Shown in pieces: positions 11,690 through 21,963 of a stretch of 64,000 bases of DNA. Numbering within the stretch: position 1 is the stretch's first letter; every line of letters begins with the position of its first letter. The notes beneath the pieces are model-generated. The model saw nothing but the letters and a program-made list of their open reading frames with translations. It had not been told where the DNA came from and searched no databases. Position numbers and translations under genes: made by a program. Source of the DNA: Ascaphus truei (taxonomy: Eukaryota > Chordata > Amphibia > Anura > Ascaphidae); the NCBI GenBank assembly GCA_036426205.1, contig CM071568.1, positions 116,356,856 through 116,420,855 of the forward strand, in the 5' to 3' direction.

Positions 11690-12060
11690 TTTGGTCTGCG
11701 AGAGACCTCTGGAGACCACCTGAGGTATCCTCGGGCTTCTCACGGGTACCAGGCTGCCGGGTCCATGGGGGACACCTACGGAGAAGAACCGGTGGCCCCA
11801 CATCTGTGGGGGCACCGCAGACCCGTAGGGACCACCCGAGGGTCCCCAGACCCCTGTGGGAACAACCCGAGGCCCCTCAGACACCCATGGGTCTGATCTG
11901 GGGCCCCCCAAGACATCCGCAGGTCTACCGTGGAGACCCAATTATGGCCCACGGTGACCCGCGGAGACCACCTGGTGGACCATGGTGCCTGGCGGGAACC
12001 ACCAACAGGCCTCCACACCCTGTGTGAAACATGATGCTGGGCACCTGTAGGTCTGTGAGG
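11690..12060. repeat. GC-rich degenerate repeat (GGAGACCACC-like words)
   Basis: Words such as GGAGACCACC, GACCCGTAGGG and CCCACGGTGACC recur with drift. A shorter related piece occurs at about 12660-12735, just before PLE1. It gives several overlapping pseudo-ORFs on both strands that share no codon pattern. Confidence 0.5.
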
Positions 12061-12244
12061 CGACCCTGTATGTAAAATAATAAATCATGTATTTATGGGG
12101 GGCACAGGGGGTGGGTTATGTATTTAATAAATATAATGATGTTTATTGTGGGGCAGTGTATTGTTTTTATTGTGGGAACTGGGGGTGGGGGAAGGGGGTA
12201 ATGGCCCCAAGGGTATGTGGGTTGGCCTCTTGACTGGGTAGTGG

Positions 12245-12620
12245 GTGAGTGTGGTTAGGCCACACGGGGTGGGTGGGTAGTGGGGGAGGGTATGTAGGCC
12301 TCCCGAGTGATGGGTGAGGGTAGGTTAACCCCTTAATGACTGTAGCGGTTAATAACCACTATGGTGATTAAGGGGTTGGGGACATTACATTGGCTGGTTT
12401 TTTTTTTCTTGTGTATGTTTTGCAGCATCGGAGGGGGCATGGGCAGGATGAAGATGAGGATGAAGATGACCTTCATCTTGGGTGCGTCTAAAAGGTAAGT
12501 GTAATATGTTTTTACTGTATTTATTGAAAGTTATATGTATTTAAAATGGGCAAATGCATTATTATCCATATGTGGATAATAGTAATTTTGCCCATTACTG
12601 TATTGTATGTGTTAGGGGGG
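12245..12620 (-). repeat. right inverted arm of the composite repeat
   Basis: Inverted partner of 8950-9330. It includes the palindrome AACCCCTTAATGACTG..ATTAAGGGGTT (12327-12377) and the GGGCAAATGCATTATTATCC hairpin (about 12546-12590). A third copy of the last module lies at about 11548-11640. Confidence 0.7.
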
Positions 12621-12801
12621 TGTATATAGTTTTATATATTGTTTATTATTTTTGGAGGCGCAACATTGGTACCGCAGACCCACGGGTACTCCGGGACTCC
12701 CGCGGAGACCCCGGGACGGCCGCGGGGTCAGCTTGGGACACAAGTAGGGGCAAAAGACAAACCCTTAGAACCCTTGTGGCCCCAACAACTTTGAGCTCTT
12801 T

Positions 12802-14997
12802 GTGGACGCAAATAAATATATACGTAAATTAACGGTAAAAAGATTTTTTCTTAGCAAAAATGTTGAATCAAGGATTACTAATCCAAAACAAATTGTCGAA
12901 ATAGAAAATGACAAATTTAAGCATACCACTCTTAAAAATAAATCGACCTTTAATCCTACTTACTGTAAAGGCAATCATATTGAGGTTTTTTATAATCTAA
13001 TTGTCAAAGATTTTGAAGAGCACTCAAAGAAAAACAACAAATCACAAATGAGAAATAATTTGAATAAGGAAGAGAGGGATGCCCTAGAAGAAATAACAAA
13101 TAATACCAACATAGTTATTAAACAGGCTGATAAAGGAGGAGGGATAGTCATCCAAAATAGAGATGACTATCTAAAAGAGGCCCACCGTCTTCTAGGAGAC
13201 AAAAAGACTTATGAAATTCTAAAATATAATCCTACTGCTACCTTTACAAATGATTTAAAAATACTTTTGGATCGTGGTAAGGAATTGGATATATTAAATG
13301 AAGGCGAATATAATTTCTTGTTTAAAGAACACCCCCAATTGCCAATATTATATACACTGCCTAAGGTCCACAAGAGTTTGACGCAACCCCCCGGGAGACC
13401 GATAATCTCCGGGATTAACTCTCTGACATCAAATTTGTCAGTTTATATTGATACTTTCCTCCAAGATCATGTGAAGACACTCAAATCGCACCTGAAGGAC
13501 ACTGCAGACGTATTGCATTTATTAGAGAGCGTAACATGGAAGAATGAGTTCATCATGGCCACTATAGATGTTGCGTCTCTCTATACGTCTATAGAGAAAA
13601 ATTTAGGCTGTGAAGCAGTGAGCTTCTTTCTTAAACAAGATCCAGATATGAATGAACAGCAAATACAATTCATTCTTGATAGCATTTGTTTTATACTTGA
13701 CAAAAATTACTTTTGGTTTGATAACAACTTTTACATTCAGAGATGTGGTACCGCCATGGGTACGAGGTTTGCTCCCAGTTACGCCAATCTCTTTATGGGA
13801 CTCTGGGAGGAACAGCATATATGGCCCGGTGGCGTACTGGGGGCGGACCTTGTCCTTTGGCGGCGCTACATCGATGATGTGATTTTGATTTGGCAAGGCA
13901 GTCAGGAAAGTTTGGACGCCTTTTTGTCAGGTATAAATACAAATAATTATAACCTACAATTTACCTCTGCTACTAGTACAAGCTCCCTTAATTTCTTAGA
14001 TCTCAATATTTATATAGAGAATGGCATTCTAAAAACTAGGTCCTATTTTAAGGAAGTGGACAGCAATAATTACATCTTACGTACAAGCTGCCACCAGAAT
14101 TTATGGATGGACAATGTCCCTTATAATCAGTTCAGGAGGATGCGCCGTAATTGCACTGATACATTGGTATTTAATGATCAGTGCAATATACTAAAAGAAC
14201 GCTTTGTTGAAAAACAGTACAATCCAGGACTCCTGGACGTTGCATTTGAAAAGGCTAATTGTCTAGATAGAAAGGATCTAATAATACCAAATAAAAAAGA
14301 GAAAGTTTTAAACACAAATTTTGACACAGCATTCTTAACTTCTTTTAATAAAGAATCAAACAATATCAAGAAAATAGTCAACAAACATTGGCATGTTTTA
14401 TTAAATGACCCAATTCTGAAGGATAACATGCCACAACACCCCAAGGTGATCTTTAAAAAAGCTAGAAACCTGAAGGGGATGATAGCACCAAGTGCAATCA
14501 AAATGGTTGAATCAAATAAAAATAAAAATGGATGGCTCCAAAAATTAGAAGGATTCTATGGGTGTAGTTCATGCACCGCCTGTAGACATAAAAACCAAGA
14601 AAAAAAGAAATTTAAGAGTAACAACAGAAATGAGGAATATAAAATAAAACAATACATGAATTGTAATTCAAACCACATCATTTACCTTCTTGAATGCCCA
14701 TGTGGGCTACAATATGTGGGTAAACCAACACGAGCAATTAAGACACGTATCATAGAGCATTTGAGTAATATTAGACGAAGTGTTCAGACCCATAATGTAT
14801 CTAAACATTTTTCCATATTCCACAACTCCAATGTAGCAGGATTAAAATTTACTGCTATAGAACATGTGGCACGACATTGGAGAGGTAGAGACAGAAATTT
14901 AGACCTAAGTAAAAGGGAAATGTACTGGGTACATAAACTCAACACTTTGACGCCAAATGGTCTTAATGTGGATTTTGAGATTGCACCTTTCCTCTAA
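12802..14997 (+). CDS. PLE1 polyprotein: reverse transcriptase with GIY-YIG endonuclease
   Basis: Copies element RNA into DNA and nicks target DNA. Visible RT motifs: finger motif NIVIKQADKGGGIVI near residue 106, LPKVHK near 188, motif A TIDVASLYTSI near 254, motif B GTAMGTRFAPSYANLFMG near 316, motif C YIDD near 356, then FLDLNI. A CX2CX2CRH cluster (near 587) precedes the GIY-YIG domain (near 625): IIYLLECPCGLQYVG, a conserved Arg and EH, and a C-terminal KREMYW..GLN carrying the catalytic Glu. The frame opens at GTG 12802, but homology extends upstream: a preceding frame reads PLEPLWPQQL and joins if one T near 12790 is removed. So the true start is lost to a frameshift and a 5' truncation. 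The rest has no stop, so this copy is young. Confidence 0.93.
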   Translation: MDANKYIRKLTVKRFFLSKNVESRITNPKQIVEIENDKFKHTTLKNKSTFNPTYCKGNHIEVFYNLIVKDFEEHSKKNNKSQMRNNLNKEERDALEEITNNTNIVIKQADKGGGIVIQNRDDYLKEAHRLLGDKKTYEILKYNPTATFTNDLKILLDRGKELDILNEGEYNFLFKEHPQLPILYTLPKVHKSLTQPPGRPIISGINSLTSNLSVYIDTFLQDHVKTLKSHLKDTADVLHLLESVTWKNEFIMATIDVASLYTSIEKNLGCEAVSFFLKQDPDMNEQQIQFILDSICFILDKNYFWFDNNFYIQRCGTAMGTRFAPSYANLFMGLWEEQHIWPGGVLGADLVLWRRYIDDVILIWQGSQESLDAFLSGINTNNYNLQFTSATSTSSLNFLDLNIYIENGILKTRSYFKEVDSNNYILRTSCHQNLWMDNVPYNQFRRMRRNCTDTLVFNDQCNILKERFVEKQYNPGLLDVAFEKANCLDRKDLIIPNKKEKVLNTNFDTAFLTSFNKESNNIKKIVNKHWHVLLNDPILKDNMPQHPKVIFKKARNLKGMIAPSAIKMVESNKNKNGWLQKLEGFYGCSSCTACRHKNQEKKKFKSNNRNEEYKIKQYMNCNSNHIIYLLECPCGLQYVGKPTRAIKTRIIEHLSNIRRSVQTHNVSKHFSIFHNSNVAGLKFTAIEHVARHWRGRDRNLDLSKREMYWVHKLNTLTPNGLNVDFEIAPFL

Positions 14998-15402
14998 TTA
15001 TTGCACTTTATTTATTGCACTATGCACTTTGGCTATTCTGATATAATTCACATATTTAATCTGTATTTTTTATTCTTTTATATTATCATGCTGGTCTATT
15101 TTATACCTATGTTCCTTTAACTAATCAATGTCCTTTCTCTCTTTTTCCCCCTGTGTATGCATATGGATCCTCTCCATTTAATTACTATCAACTTGAGTTT
15201 TATTATGATCTTAGTTTTTTAATCATAGTTTCTAATTATGTTTTTATCTCTAGTACCTCTTAATATAGAGTGATTAAAATTAAATTCATTATATGTATTT
15301 TATGCGTCGATATTTTTGGCCACAGAATTGTGTACCCTTGTGGGAGAATCTGTGTGTAAATTAATTAAATGTGTTTTCAATTAGTATCTCAATTGATGAT
15401 GC
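14998..15402 (+). other. PLE1 3' untranslated region
   Basis: AT-rich 3' UTR between the stop codon and the promoter-ribozyme module. No further ORF. Confidence 0.6.
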
Positions 15403-15410
15403 TACTTAAG
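15403..15410 (+). promoter_or_regulatory. TATA-like box before the PLE1 hammerhead
   Basis: TACTTAAG. Its first T is 39 bp before the first core base of the hammerhead-like motif, the same as at 622. It is a weak TATA match alone and is supported by the shared spacing. Confidence 0.4.
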
Positions 15411-15437
15411 TAACACCCATTAGGGGACATGATTATT

Positions 15438-15477
15438 GCTCCTGAGGAAGCTGCGGATGCAGTGAAACGCGTTGAGC
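15438..15477 (+). ncRNA. hammerhead-ribozyme-like motif of PLE1
   Basis: Stem I GCTC/GAGC (15438-15441 with 15474-15477), core CTGAGGA (matches CUGANGA), one extra A, stem II GCTGC/GCAGT with loop GGAT, then GAAACGCGTT with predicted cleavage after GUU. Stem III would be the palindrome ACGCGU, too short to fold alone, as in minimal PLE hammerheads known to work as dimers. The only departures from consensus are the extra A and the U at position 17. Confidence 0.75.
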
Positions 15478-15635
15478 CAAGCTAAGGAAGGAGACAGAGT
15501 ACAGCTGCATCATACACTGACGGTCTGATAGCCTGCTCCAACCCCAGAGGCACTGCTGCTGCGGCTCGGCGAGTCTTCCATACCCCCTGATCTTCCCATC
15601 CTTACCGGAAAAGGCGTCACTCCGAGGCCAGGAAG

Positions 15636-15643
15636 TGACGTCA
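15636..15643. promoter_or_regulatory. CRE palindrome TGACGTCA in PLE1 tail
   Basis: Perfect 8-mer, about 160 bp after the hammerhead-like motif. Confidence 0.35.
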
Positions 15644-16035
15644 GACGCCATCTATCCGGACGAGGGGGCACCCTCGAGGAGGGGATTTCTGAGTGGAGCG
15701 GAGGACATTTCCAACTGCCAAGCCGTGTATGTAGCTGCCTGATATCCAAGAAACCTTTATGTGAATGTGCTCACACGTTGCATTGTGAGTACACATTTCT
15801 ATGCTTCTTCTATAAATTTTTAGTGTTACCTGGTACACACTATGTTTCCCTCTTCTCTCTGTATGAATGCGGTTGCTGGTTTGTGAGAGCGAAAGCCCCG
15901 GCGATCACCCTATCCAACTTACAATCATCAGTGACTGCTGTATGGTGCTATCTTAGGCGGAGGAATATATTATTCAACTTTATATACAAAAACGCTGTTT
16001 TTTATCCTGCTTCTTGTAAGTAGGCGATCCGTAAG

Positions 16036-17209
16036 AGCCAAGTTTCTTCTTGAATTCTGACCCATAATTGTCCATAAGTACTACACTATGATTTGTTATT
16101 ATATGTTTTTTTCTGGGTGTTCCTGATGATCCTTCTCCCTTCCTGTCCTGGATTCATACGTTTTGTGAGGGAATCAGTGTATATTCCCTGGAAGGTTGAG
16201 AGTTTATTTCAGTTACACAATATATCATTTAATATTATTTAAATATCACTATCACTGTGTTTTAGCGCCACACTGAATCACTGGGTTTCACATTCTTAAC
16301 GGAGCTTAGTGCATGACCCCCTAAGTTCTTTAAAAACTAAAGCTGTCTCACAGTTTAATCTGGTCTGTAACTGTTACATACGCCTATAACATGTATTATC
16401 TCTTACTGTGCATGCAATGTATTTATACATAATATACATGTTTAACCCTGCTCACTTAATGTAACCATGTATTTGTCATCATAACTCTGTGCCCAGGACA
16501 TACTTGTAAACGAGAGGTAACTCTCAAATGTATTACTTCCTGGTAAAACATTTTATAAATAAAATATAAATAAATGGTGACATGTCAGAGACAAGGTAAG
16601 GGATGTTGCAGAGGCCTCACACAATCCCCCGGCATTTAATTTAAATGCCTTGTGGAAGAGTGCAGGGCCTATAAACCGGCGTGCTCGCCATGAAAAATGT
16701 TGTGTACCTCCCAGTTTGCGTACCCCTGCTCTATGTTGTATGTACAAATGTAGCACATTTGTAGCACATAGTGTGTTGCAATAGAGCTAATATGTTTAAG
16801 CACTTGTTGCAATTTGCCAGTGGATGCAATAAATTGTGTTACATCTGTATGTATATGGGGCATACTATATATGTTGTTTGTGCATGCATATGTAGATGAT
16901 GCATTCATGGTGCATGGGGGATGTGTATGATTAGGACGTATATATTGTTTGTTCATCCAGTGTGTGTAACTAGTCTGCAAGTGTGGTATGTGTATCTGAT
17001 ATGAATGTATATATATACGTATGTATATATATATATCTTGTATGCGTGATTATTGTGCATCTGTATATGTAAGGACCTTGGCCAGTGTATGTTCTGTACA
17101 TGCATTTGTGTTTTATGCTTGTATCTGGTGAGCGTACGTCTCTGTGGGGTGTGTGTAGGTCAGCTGATTCCAGGTCCAGATGGTTGGACTTGCCAGTCGG
17201 GCTACAATT
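16036..17209. other. intergenic DNA with a dispersed-repeat tail
   Basis: No gene. Around 16480-16580 the text CGAGAGGTAACTCTCAAATG followed by TTACTTCCTGGTAAAACATT and A/T-rich repeats looks like the tail of a dispersed repeat. Short (TA) stretches lie near 17010-17035. Confidence 0.4.
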
Positions 17210-17372
17210 TGACAACCAACCCTGTATGTTCCTGTCAATTAGGATTTACAATCTAATTTTGGTGTTTAAGGACAGGGAAATAAAATGATTGTCCAAATTC
17301 ACAAAAGCAGTTGTAGGGATTGAAACCAGGTTAACCTGCATTGAAAACAGTTACATCACCATTGAGATATAT
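17210..17372 (-). mobile_element. tRNA-derived SINE
   Basis: On the - strand an A-box-like TATCTCAATGG (near 17369-17359) is followed about 45 bp later by a B-box-like GGTTTCAATCC (near 17324-17314), the internal RNA polymerase III promoter of tRNA-derived SINEs. Downstream, TTAGATTGTAAATCCTAATT resembles the conserved 3' tail of MIR/CORE-type SINEs. It is old, with a mutated A box. Confidence 0.65.
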
Positions 17373-18675
17373 TTGTTTCCTCCTCTTACCATACAATTAG
17401 TCACAAGCCATAGGAAACACGCAGCCATAACTAGTGATGCACCCCCCCCTCCCCTTCCCACCCCACCATCTTCCTGGCTGGGCATTGGCCTGGGTCATTT
17501 TGCTGGGATCTGTGTAAGGGAGGAGGAACAGCCCCTGGAGTATATAACATTGTGCCTTTGGGTCTGTATCTCTTCTCCCTTTTTTTACCCTTACCACACA
17601 CAGCAGACAGTCCACAAGGCCAAAATATCCAGGTTAGGCCCTGCTCTGGTCCATGCTGATGCAGTTGTTGTTCTTGTGGCTGCCAACATTCCTGCCTTTA
17701 CTTATCCTGGTGTCCTGCCTATGCCCCTGGAATCCCGGTTGCTCCCAGTAAGCTGCCCCGCTGGCATGCTCACTTGAGGAGGACTGATATACGCCTTGTT
17801 GCTAGATGTGAGGAGGTGCAGGGCCGACTGGCTGCAGCAACAGCTGTTCAGACAGACGGGGGTGGTGCAGGCGGCATCCAGCCCGTTGAGTCTCCGGTCC
17901 AAACATGTTACTAACATGTTTGCTACATTAGTTAGTTCATCAGTGTTTCATGTTATTGTATTAGTGCCATATCCCTTCATCATTAATGTTCACTATTTTG
18001 CACTATTTTGCACCTTTTATGTGGGTGTTTATTCCACCATTGTTTATGATGTGCTTTTAGTTTCATGGTTCCCAGCCATTATACCCAGTCCTGGATATGC
18101 TTATTTTCAGCAGCAAGCACATATGTTTCTTTACTATGTTGGTACTATTAGTCACATTAATATGATTATATCCAACAGTAAGTTCATATATTCTTTACCA
18201 TGCTGGTACAACCAGCCACATTAATTTATCTTTGCTCAGTTTTTATTATAGTTTGCCTTGTGCTGCATATCCCATACCGTTTCTATGCTACAGCGCAAGT
18301 TTGGTCTATTGTGCATGCGCATTGTCACATAGATCGAGGGCATATTGGTTCCCTGCAGACGCTCTGATTATTTATTTATTTTTTCTTTGCCACTGCTCGC
18401 GCATGCGCACATAGCTCTGTTTTAGAACGGCATGCGTTCCATCGCCTGTAGGTGCCCTCTCTGGTACATTGACACGCATCAAGTGACTATCTGACTTCTT
18501 GACTTTCACCTCTGACCTGCGCATGCGCAGTGGGTGCGTTTCACTACACGTGCGTATCCCTGCGTTCCAGACAATGCTGGGGGATCCATTCACTTGGGAA
18601 GAGATCCCAATCATGCTGCATTATCATACAAGGTATTATTTTATTGGTTGCACCTGTTTGTTATGTGTTTTAAGG
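17373..18675. other. no gene; upstream part of a PLE terminal segment
   Basis: No domain-bearing ORF. GCGCATGCGC-type palindromes (NRF1-like) occur near 18400 and 18520, within 350 bp upstream of a hammerhead-like motif. Confidence 0.4.
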
Positions 18676-18712
18676 TATTTATATGTGTTCTGTTGCACTC
18701 TGTATTCACATC

Positions 18713-18749
18713 ACCTTGAGAAAGGTCCCGCATATAGGACCGAAACGTT
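18713..18749 (+). ncRNA. hammerhead-ribozyme-like motif (decayed core)
   Basis: Core TTGAGAA with extra A, stem II GGTCC/GGACC (5 bp) with loop CGCATATA, then GAAACGTT. Stem I can be ACC/GGT directly flanking. Residue 17 would be U. The same C3-to-U and G8-to-A changes as at 661 suggest the same subfamily. First T of TATTTATA is 40 bp before the core. Confidence 0.6.
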
Positions 18750-18906
18750 GGTTATGATGTCTTGATAATACAAAGCTTCTGTGACCATTTATTGGAGTGC
18801 TGCCTCTTGATATTCGTCTCAAACACGGTATCGTATTGCCTATTTATTCTCTACAGGTTTTGCACCCATCATCTTGAATTACCCGACGGAGTGCCTATTG
18901 TTCTTG

Positions 18907-18910
<4 letters not shown>

Positions 18911-18951
<41 letters not shown>
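18911..18951. repeat. (TA)n microsatellite at PLE2 left border
   Basis: About 20 TA units; PLE2 sequence TGCAAGTAACCGCGCC starts at 18960 after a short TTATTTATA. Confidence 0.9.
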
Positions 18952-18955
<4 letters not shown>

Positions 18956-18959
18956 TATA

Positions 18960-19436
18960 TGCAAGTAACCGCGCCAAGCGTCGTAAGCTCAGCGCCAGCG
19001 GGGACTCAGCCTTAGGAGGGCGACTAGGAGCAGGAGTAGTAATGCTCTGATGAGAAAGCAGGCCAGCGTTGGAGAGCCTCTATGGCTAAGTCACATGGGG
19101 AGATAGAGGAGGCAATCTTGGACTTCAGATAGGCTGACCCACAACCGGATGGGGAGTCTGCACATCGGAGGAGGCGACTAGACGACAGGCCATGAAAGTT
19201 GGCTAGTGGGAATAGGGGGCAACTTTAAGGTACAGTACTATCCTCAGCTAGTGAGAGTGAAGGTGGGGGAGCAGGATAATGCCCCAATAGGGGGATTTCC
19301 TTTAATAGCTCATATCCCTTTTTCCCCATTTGGGGCCTCTTGTGTCCCTACCCATGACTCCAATACCCCAGCAGCACCCCAACAGCTCTTTCATTAGCCT
19401 ACATCAGCTTTGCCCCCTTTTGCCACCCCTGCCTGA
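18960..19436 (+). repeat. PLE2 left pseudo-LTR repeat (477 bp)
   Basis: Direct repeat partner of 23001-23477. Its last ~50 bp read into the RT N-terminal linker, so the repeat is the 5' end of the element, not a retroviral-type LTR. Confidence 0.9.
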
Positions 19437-19441
19437 GCTCA

Positions 19442-19683
19442 TTAGTCAGGATATCTCTAAACTGCCTGACATGATCAGCAAGACCAACCTTAACAAATCA
19501 GAATGGTTGGCAATTGAAAATCTACAACAGATGAAAACCAATGTGATAAAGCCCTCCGATAGGGGGGCAAAATCGTCCTATGGCCCAAGAGTCTTTATGA
19601 AGCAGAGGTCTATAAGCAACTTCGGGACCGGACATGTTACATAGATCTTCCAGGGGACCCGACTTCTGAATTCAAAGCTTTTC
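19442..19683 (+). pseudogene. PLE2 RT N-terminal part, frameshifted
   Basis: The frame reading NLNKSEWLAIENLQQMK and IKPSD is the PLE RT finger region. Near 19562 it shifts frame (the conserved text LWPKSLYEAEVYKQLRD is read in the next frame) and near 19721 an extra C shifts back into the downstream open frame. The two shifts compensate. Decay here and openness downstream indicate moderate age. The far N-terminal domain seen in PLE5 and PLE6 is absent. Confidence 0.75.
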
Positions 19684-21432
19684 TTGAAAAGATTCTTCTG
19701 GAAGCCTTTTCAATTGGATATCCTGACGAAGCGTAATTATGAAGGTCTTATTTCGAAACATCCAGTGGTTCCGACACTGTATTTACTTCCTAAGATCCAT
19801 AAAAACTCTTCCCACCCCCCAGGATGTCCTATTGTTTCTGGCATAGGGGGGCTGTCTGAGCCCATCTGCCGTTACCTTGACTGCTTTCTACGCCCTTTTG
19901 TAGAGAGCCTTTCATCATACATCCGTGATACAATGGACGTGTTGTCACGGCTGGACCAGGTGACGATTGGCAGGGAGACTATCCTGGTGACGTGTGATGT
20001 AGAAAGTCTCTATACATGTATTCAACATCAGGATGGGTTGCACGCCACCAGGTACTTCCTGTCAATGCAGAATCTGAGTTCAGATCTTGTCAACACGCTC
20101 ATGCAGCTCTTATCATTTATACTCACACACAATTATTTTGTTTTCAAGAGCTCTTTTTATTTGCAAGTCAGGGGTACGGCGATGGGCGCAACCTGTGCGC
20201 CCTCCTATGTGAATCTTTTCCTGGGGTGGTGGGAAAGGGAAGTGGTGTTCACGGATGACAATCTGTTCCTCACTAACCATGTCCTGCTGTGGTTGAGATA
20301 TATCGACGACATCTTCATTCTCTGGCAGGGTTCTGCAGCAGAGTTGGAGGTGTTCGTCGATCTTCTCAACCACAGCGGCTATAACATTAAACTCACCACA
20401 CATTGTAGCACTGAGGCTGTGGACTTTCTAGATCTCCGAATCAGCATTGATCTAGAGGGCCGGATTGTTACAGATATACATAGGAAGACTACATCTACTA
20501 ATTCTGTACTCCATGCATCCAGCTCACATCCGGCGCATCAAATTAATGGTATCCCGGGCGGCGAATTTCTGCGGGTGAAGCGTAATTGCTTGACTGATGA
20601 AATATTCAGAGGACGAGCCAAAGAACTGCAGAAACGCTTTAGGGACCGTGGGTATAGCTGCACACAGATTAACCGGAGTTTCCAGACAAGCTTACAAAGA
20701 GATAGGAATTCTCTGCTGGTACCTAAGGTTCGGGGATCTAGAGAATCCATGATTCGCTTCATTGGGACGTACAACTGTCAATGGGTGAATTTGAGAAAGA
20801 TTATTAACAAGCACTGGGATGTACTATTATCAGATGGGGACTTACGTTCTGTTTTGGGCATCTCTGTTAGTTTAAAAAGCAGGAGATCCCCAAATTTAAA
20901 AGACAAATTGGTCAGAAGCCACTATACCCCTATCCCTTCTGGCTCTTTCCTTAACCTACAAACCAAAAATGGCTTTTTCAAGTGTGGCATGTGTTCGGCT
21001 TGCCAACACATGTCCCAAACATCTACGTTCAGGGACAGTGCGGGGACAAAGGAATTTGATATCCGTTTCTTCCTGAACTGTAAATCAAAAGGTATTGTAT
21101 ACTACATGAGCTGTCCATGCCAACTCATATATGTAGGTATGACAACAAAGGAAGTGCGGTTCCGTATCTTAGAGCACGTTCGGAACATCAAAAATGCATC
21201 CCGTGATGTTCTGGCGTGCAGAAAGATCACCAGCGTTGCACGACATTATATGTCAGTGCATAACTCTGATCCCTCAGTTCTGACATTTGCTATTGATAAG
21301 GTATCACTAGGGATCCGCGGAGGAGACCTAGAGAAGAATTTACTGAAAAAAGAGTGCAGGTGGATCACTCAACTGGACTCACTTACATCCCGGGGACTAA
21401 ACGACTATATGGGGTACGCTATGTTTCTCTAG
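19684..21432 (+). CDS. PLE2 reverse transcriptase with GIY-YIG endonuclease
   Basis: Open for 582 codons from a TTG that is not a true start, because the conserved region begins upstream (about 19442). Motifs: LPKIHK near residue 39, motif A VTCDVESLYTCI near 102, motif B GTAMGATCAPSYVNLFLG near 164, motif C YIDDIFILWQGS near 206, FLDLRI, thumb KRNCLTDEIF, CX2CX2CQH near 433, GIY-YIG GIVYYMSCPCQLIYVG near 470 with a following Arg and EH, then KKECRWI and GLN near the end. All catalytic residues (RT Asp triad, endonuclease Tyr, Arg, His, Glu, Asn) are present. It is close in sequence to PLE3 and PLE5 and more distant from PLE1. Confidence 0.93.
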   Translation: MKRFFWKPFQLDILTKRNYEGLISKHPVVPTLYLLPKIHKNSSHPPGCPIVSGIGGLSEPICRYLDCFLRPFVESLSSYIRDTMDVLSRLDQVTIGRETILVTCDVESLYTCIQHQDGLHATRYFLSMQNLSSDLVNTLMQLLSFILTHNYFVFKSSFYLQVRGTAMGATCAPSYVNLFLGWWEREVVFTDDNLFLTNHVLLWLRYIDDIFILWQGSAAELEVFVDLLNHSGYNIKLTTHCSTEAVDFLDLRISIDLEGRIVTDIHRKTTSTNSVLHASSSHPAHQINGIPGGEFLRVKRNCLTDEIFRGRAKELQKRFRDRGYSCTQINRSFQTSLQRDRNSLLVPKVRGSRESMIRFIGTYNCQWVNLRKIINKHWDVLLSDGDLRSVLGISVSLKSRRSPNLKDKLVRSHYTPIPSGSFLNLQTKNGFFKCGMCSACQHMSQTSTFRDSAGTKEFDIRFFLNCKSKGIVYYMSCPCQLIYVGMTTKEVRFRILEHVRNIKNASRDVLACRKITSVARHYMSVHNSDPSVLTFAIDKVSLGIRGGDLEKNLLKKECRWITQLDSLTSRGLNDYMGYAMFL

Positions 21433-21909
21433 GTCTCCTCTGTATTACCCTACTGCATGCTCTCTCTGTACTGGACTTTAGAACTTTAAATTGATGCTTC
21501 GTGCATCTGAACACTTTTTTGTGTTGGCACTTTTACTTTTTACATCTGTAAATATGTATATATATTTCTTTCATAACTGATACGTTTATGCATTTCTTTT
21601 AATGGGTGTTGGTATACCTGTGTGTTTTATGTTTCATTTTATATCCTTTCCTATTTGTGACTTTGACTTTCTTATGTCTATAGGATTGGTGTCTTGTGGT
21701 ACTGGTGCAGTTTAATGAGAATGCACATAAGACCGTGTGTTGTTTTCTCATAACTAACACTTTGCTTTCATTACAGAACTATGCAAGCTCCTATAACAGG
21801 GATAACTGTATTAGCTTGACTGGCAACTGAAACGACTCTGGTGCTCCTGCACTGCTCCCTGAGTAACCCGACACCATGACTTATCTGTCCAATGAAGGAT
21901 GCTGACCCG
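21433..21909 (+). other. PLE2 3' untranslated region
   Basis: T-rich 3' UTR without ORF, ending at the CRE/TATA/hammerhead module. Confidence 0.6.
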
Positions 21910-21939
21910 TGACGTCACCTAATGTGCGACGCTTTAAAT
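21910..21939 (+). promoter_or_regulatory. PLE2 promoter-like module: CRE plus TATA-like box
   Basis: TGACGTCA (21910-21917), 15 bp, TTTAAAT (21933-21939), 24 bp, then hammerhead stem I at 21964. On the opposite strand at 56.5 kb another PLE end has the same three parts with nearly the same spacing (gaps of 14 and about 24-25 bp). Confidence 0.55.
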
Positions 21940-21963
21940 TTGCTACACGCCAACAGCAATTAC

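Larger units (their letters stand above)
8555..12625. repeat. composite repeat region made of serial short palindromes
   Basis: At least eleven short hairpins follow one another. Examples: CCGGAG/CTCCGG hairpins near 8570-8620 and 8785-8835, GGTGCCGGTATCCC/GGGATACCGGCACC (8646-8735), 9190-9235, 9319-9359, 9577-9607, 9721-9760, 10824-10863, 10934-10978 and 12327-12377. Related modules near 8950-9330 and 12245-12620 face each other. No transposase or other ORF is seen inside, so it looks like a large non-autonomous foldback structure. Confidence 0.6.
12736..16035 (+). mobile_element. PLE1: Penelope-like retroelement, 5'-truncated, near-intact
   Basis: Contains the 731-codon RT/GIY-YIG ORF, a 440-bp 3' UTR, a TATA-like box, a hammerhead-like motif (15438-15477), a TGACGTCA palindrome and a tail. 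The left edge is placed where GC-rich repeat DNA changes to sequence that reads as PLE coding, near 12736. The right edge is not certain. I see no direct terminal repeat around this copy. Confidence 0.8.
18676..18959 (+). mobile_element. PLE terminal segment abutting PLE2
   Basis: TATTTATA box (18676), hammerhead-like motif (18713-18749), ~160 bp tail, then (TA)n (18911-18951). PLE2 begins directly after this microsatellite. The tail is unlike the tail of PLE2 itself (22010-22980), so this end comes from a different PLE family into whose (TA)n PLE2 was inserted or joined. Confidence 0.6.

Noticed and set aside
11606..12027. Gly/Pro-rich frames on both strands
   Set aside because: Degenerate GC-rich repeat open in several frames on both strands; not coding.
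17065..17256. Cys-rich + strand frames near 17.1 kb
   Set aside because: They lie in a TG-rich tract beside a SINE; the Cys content follows from TGT repeats.
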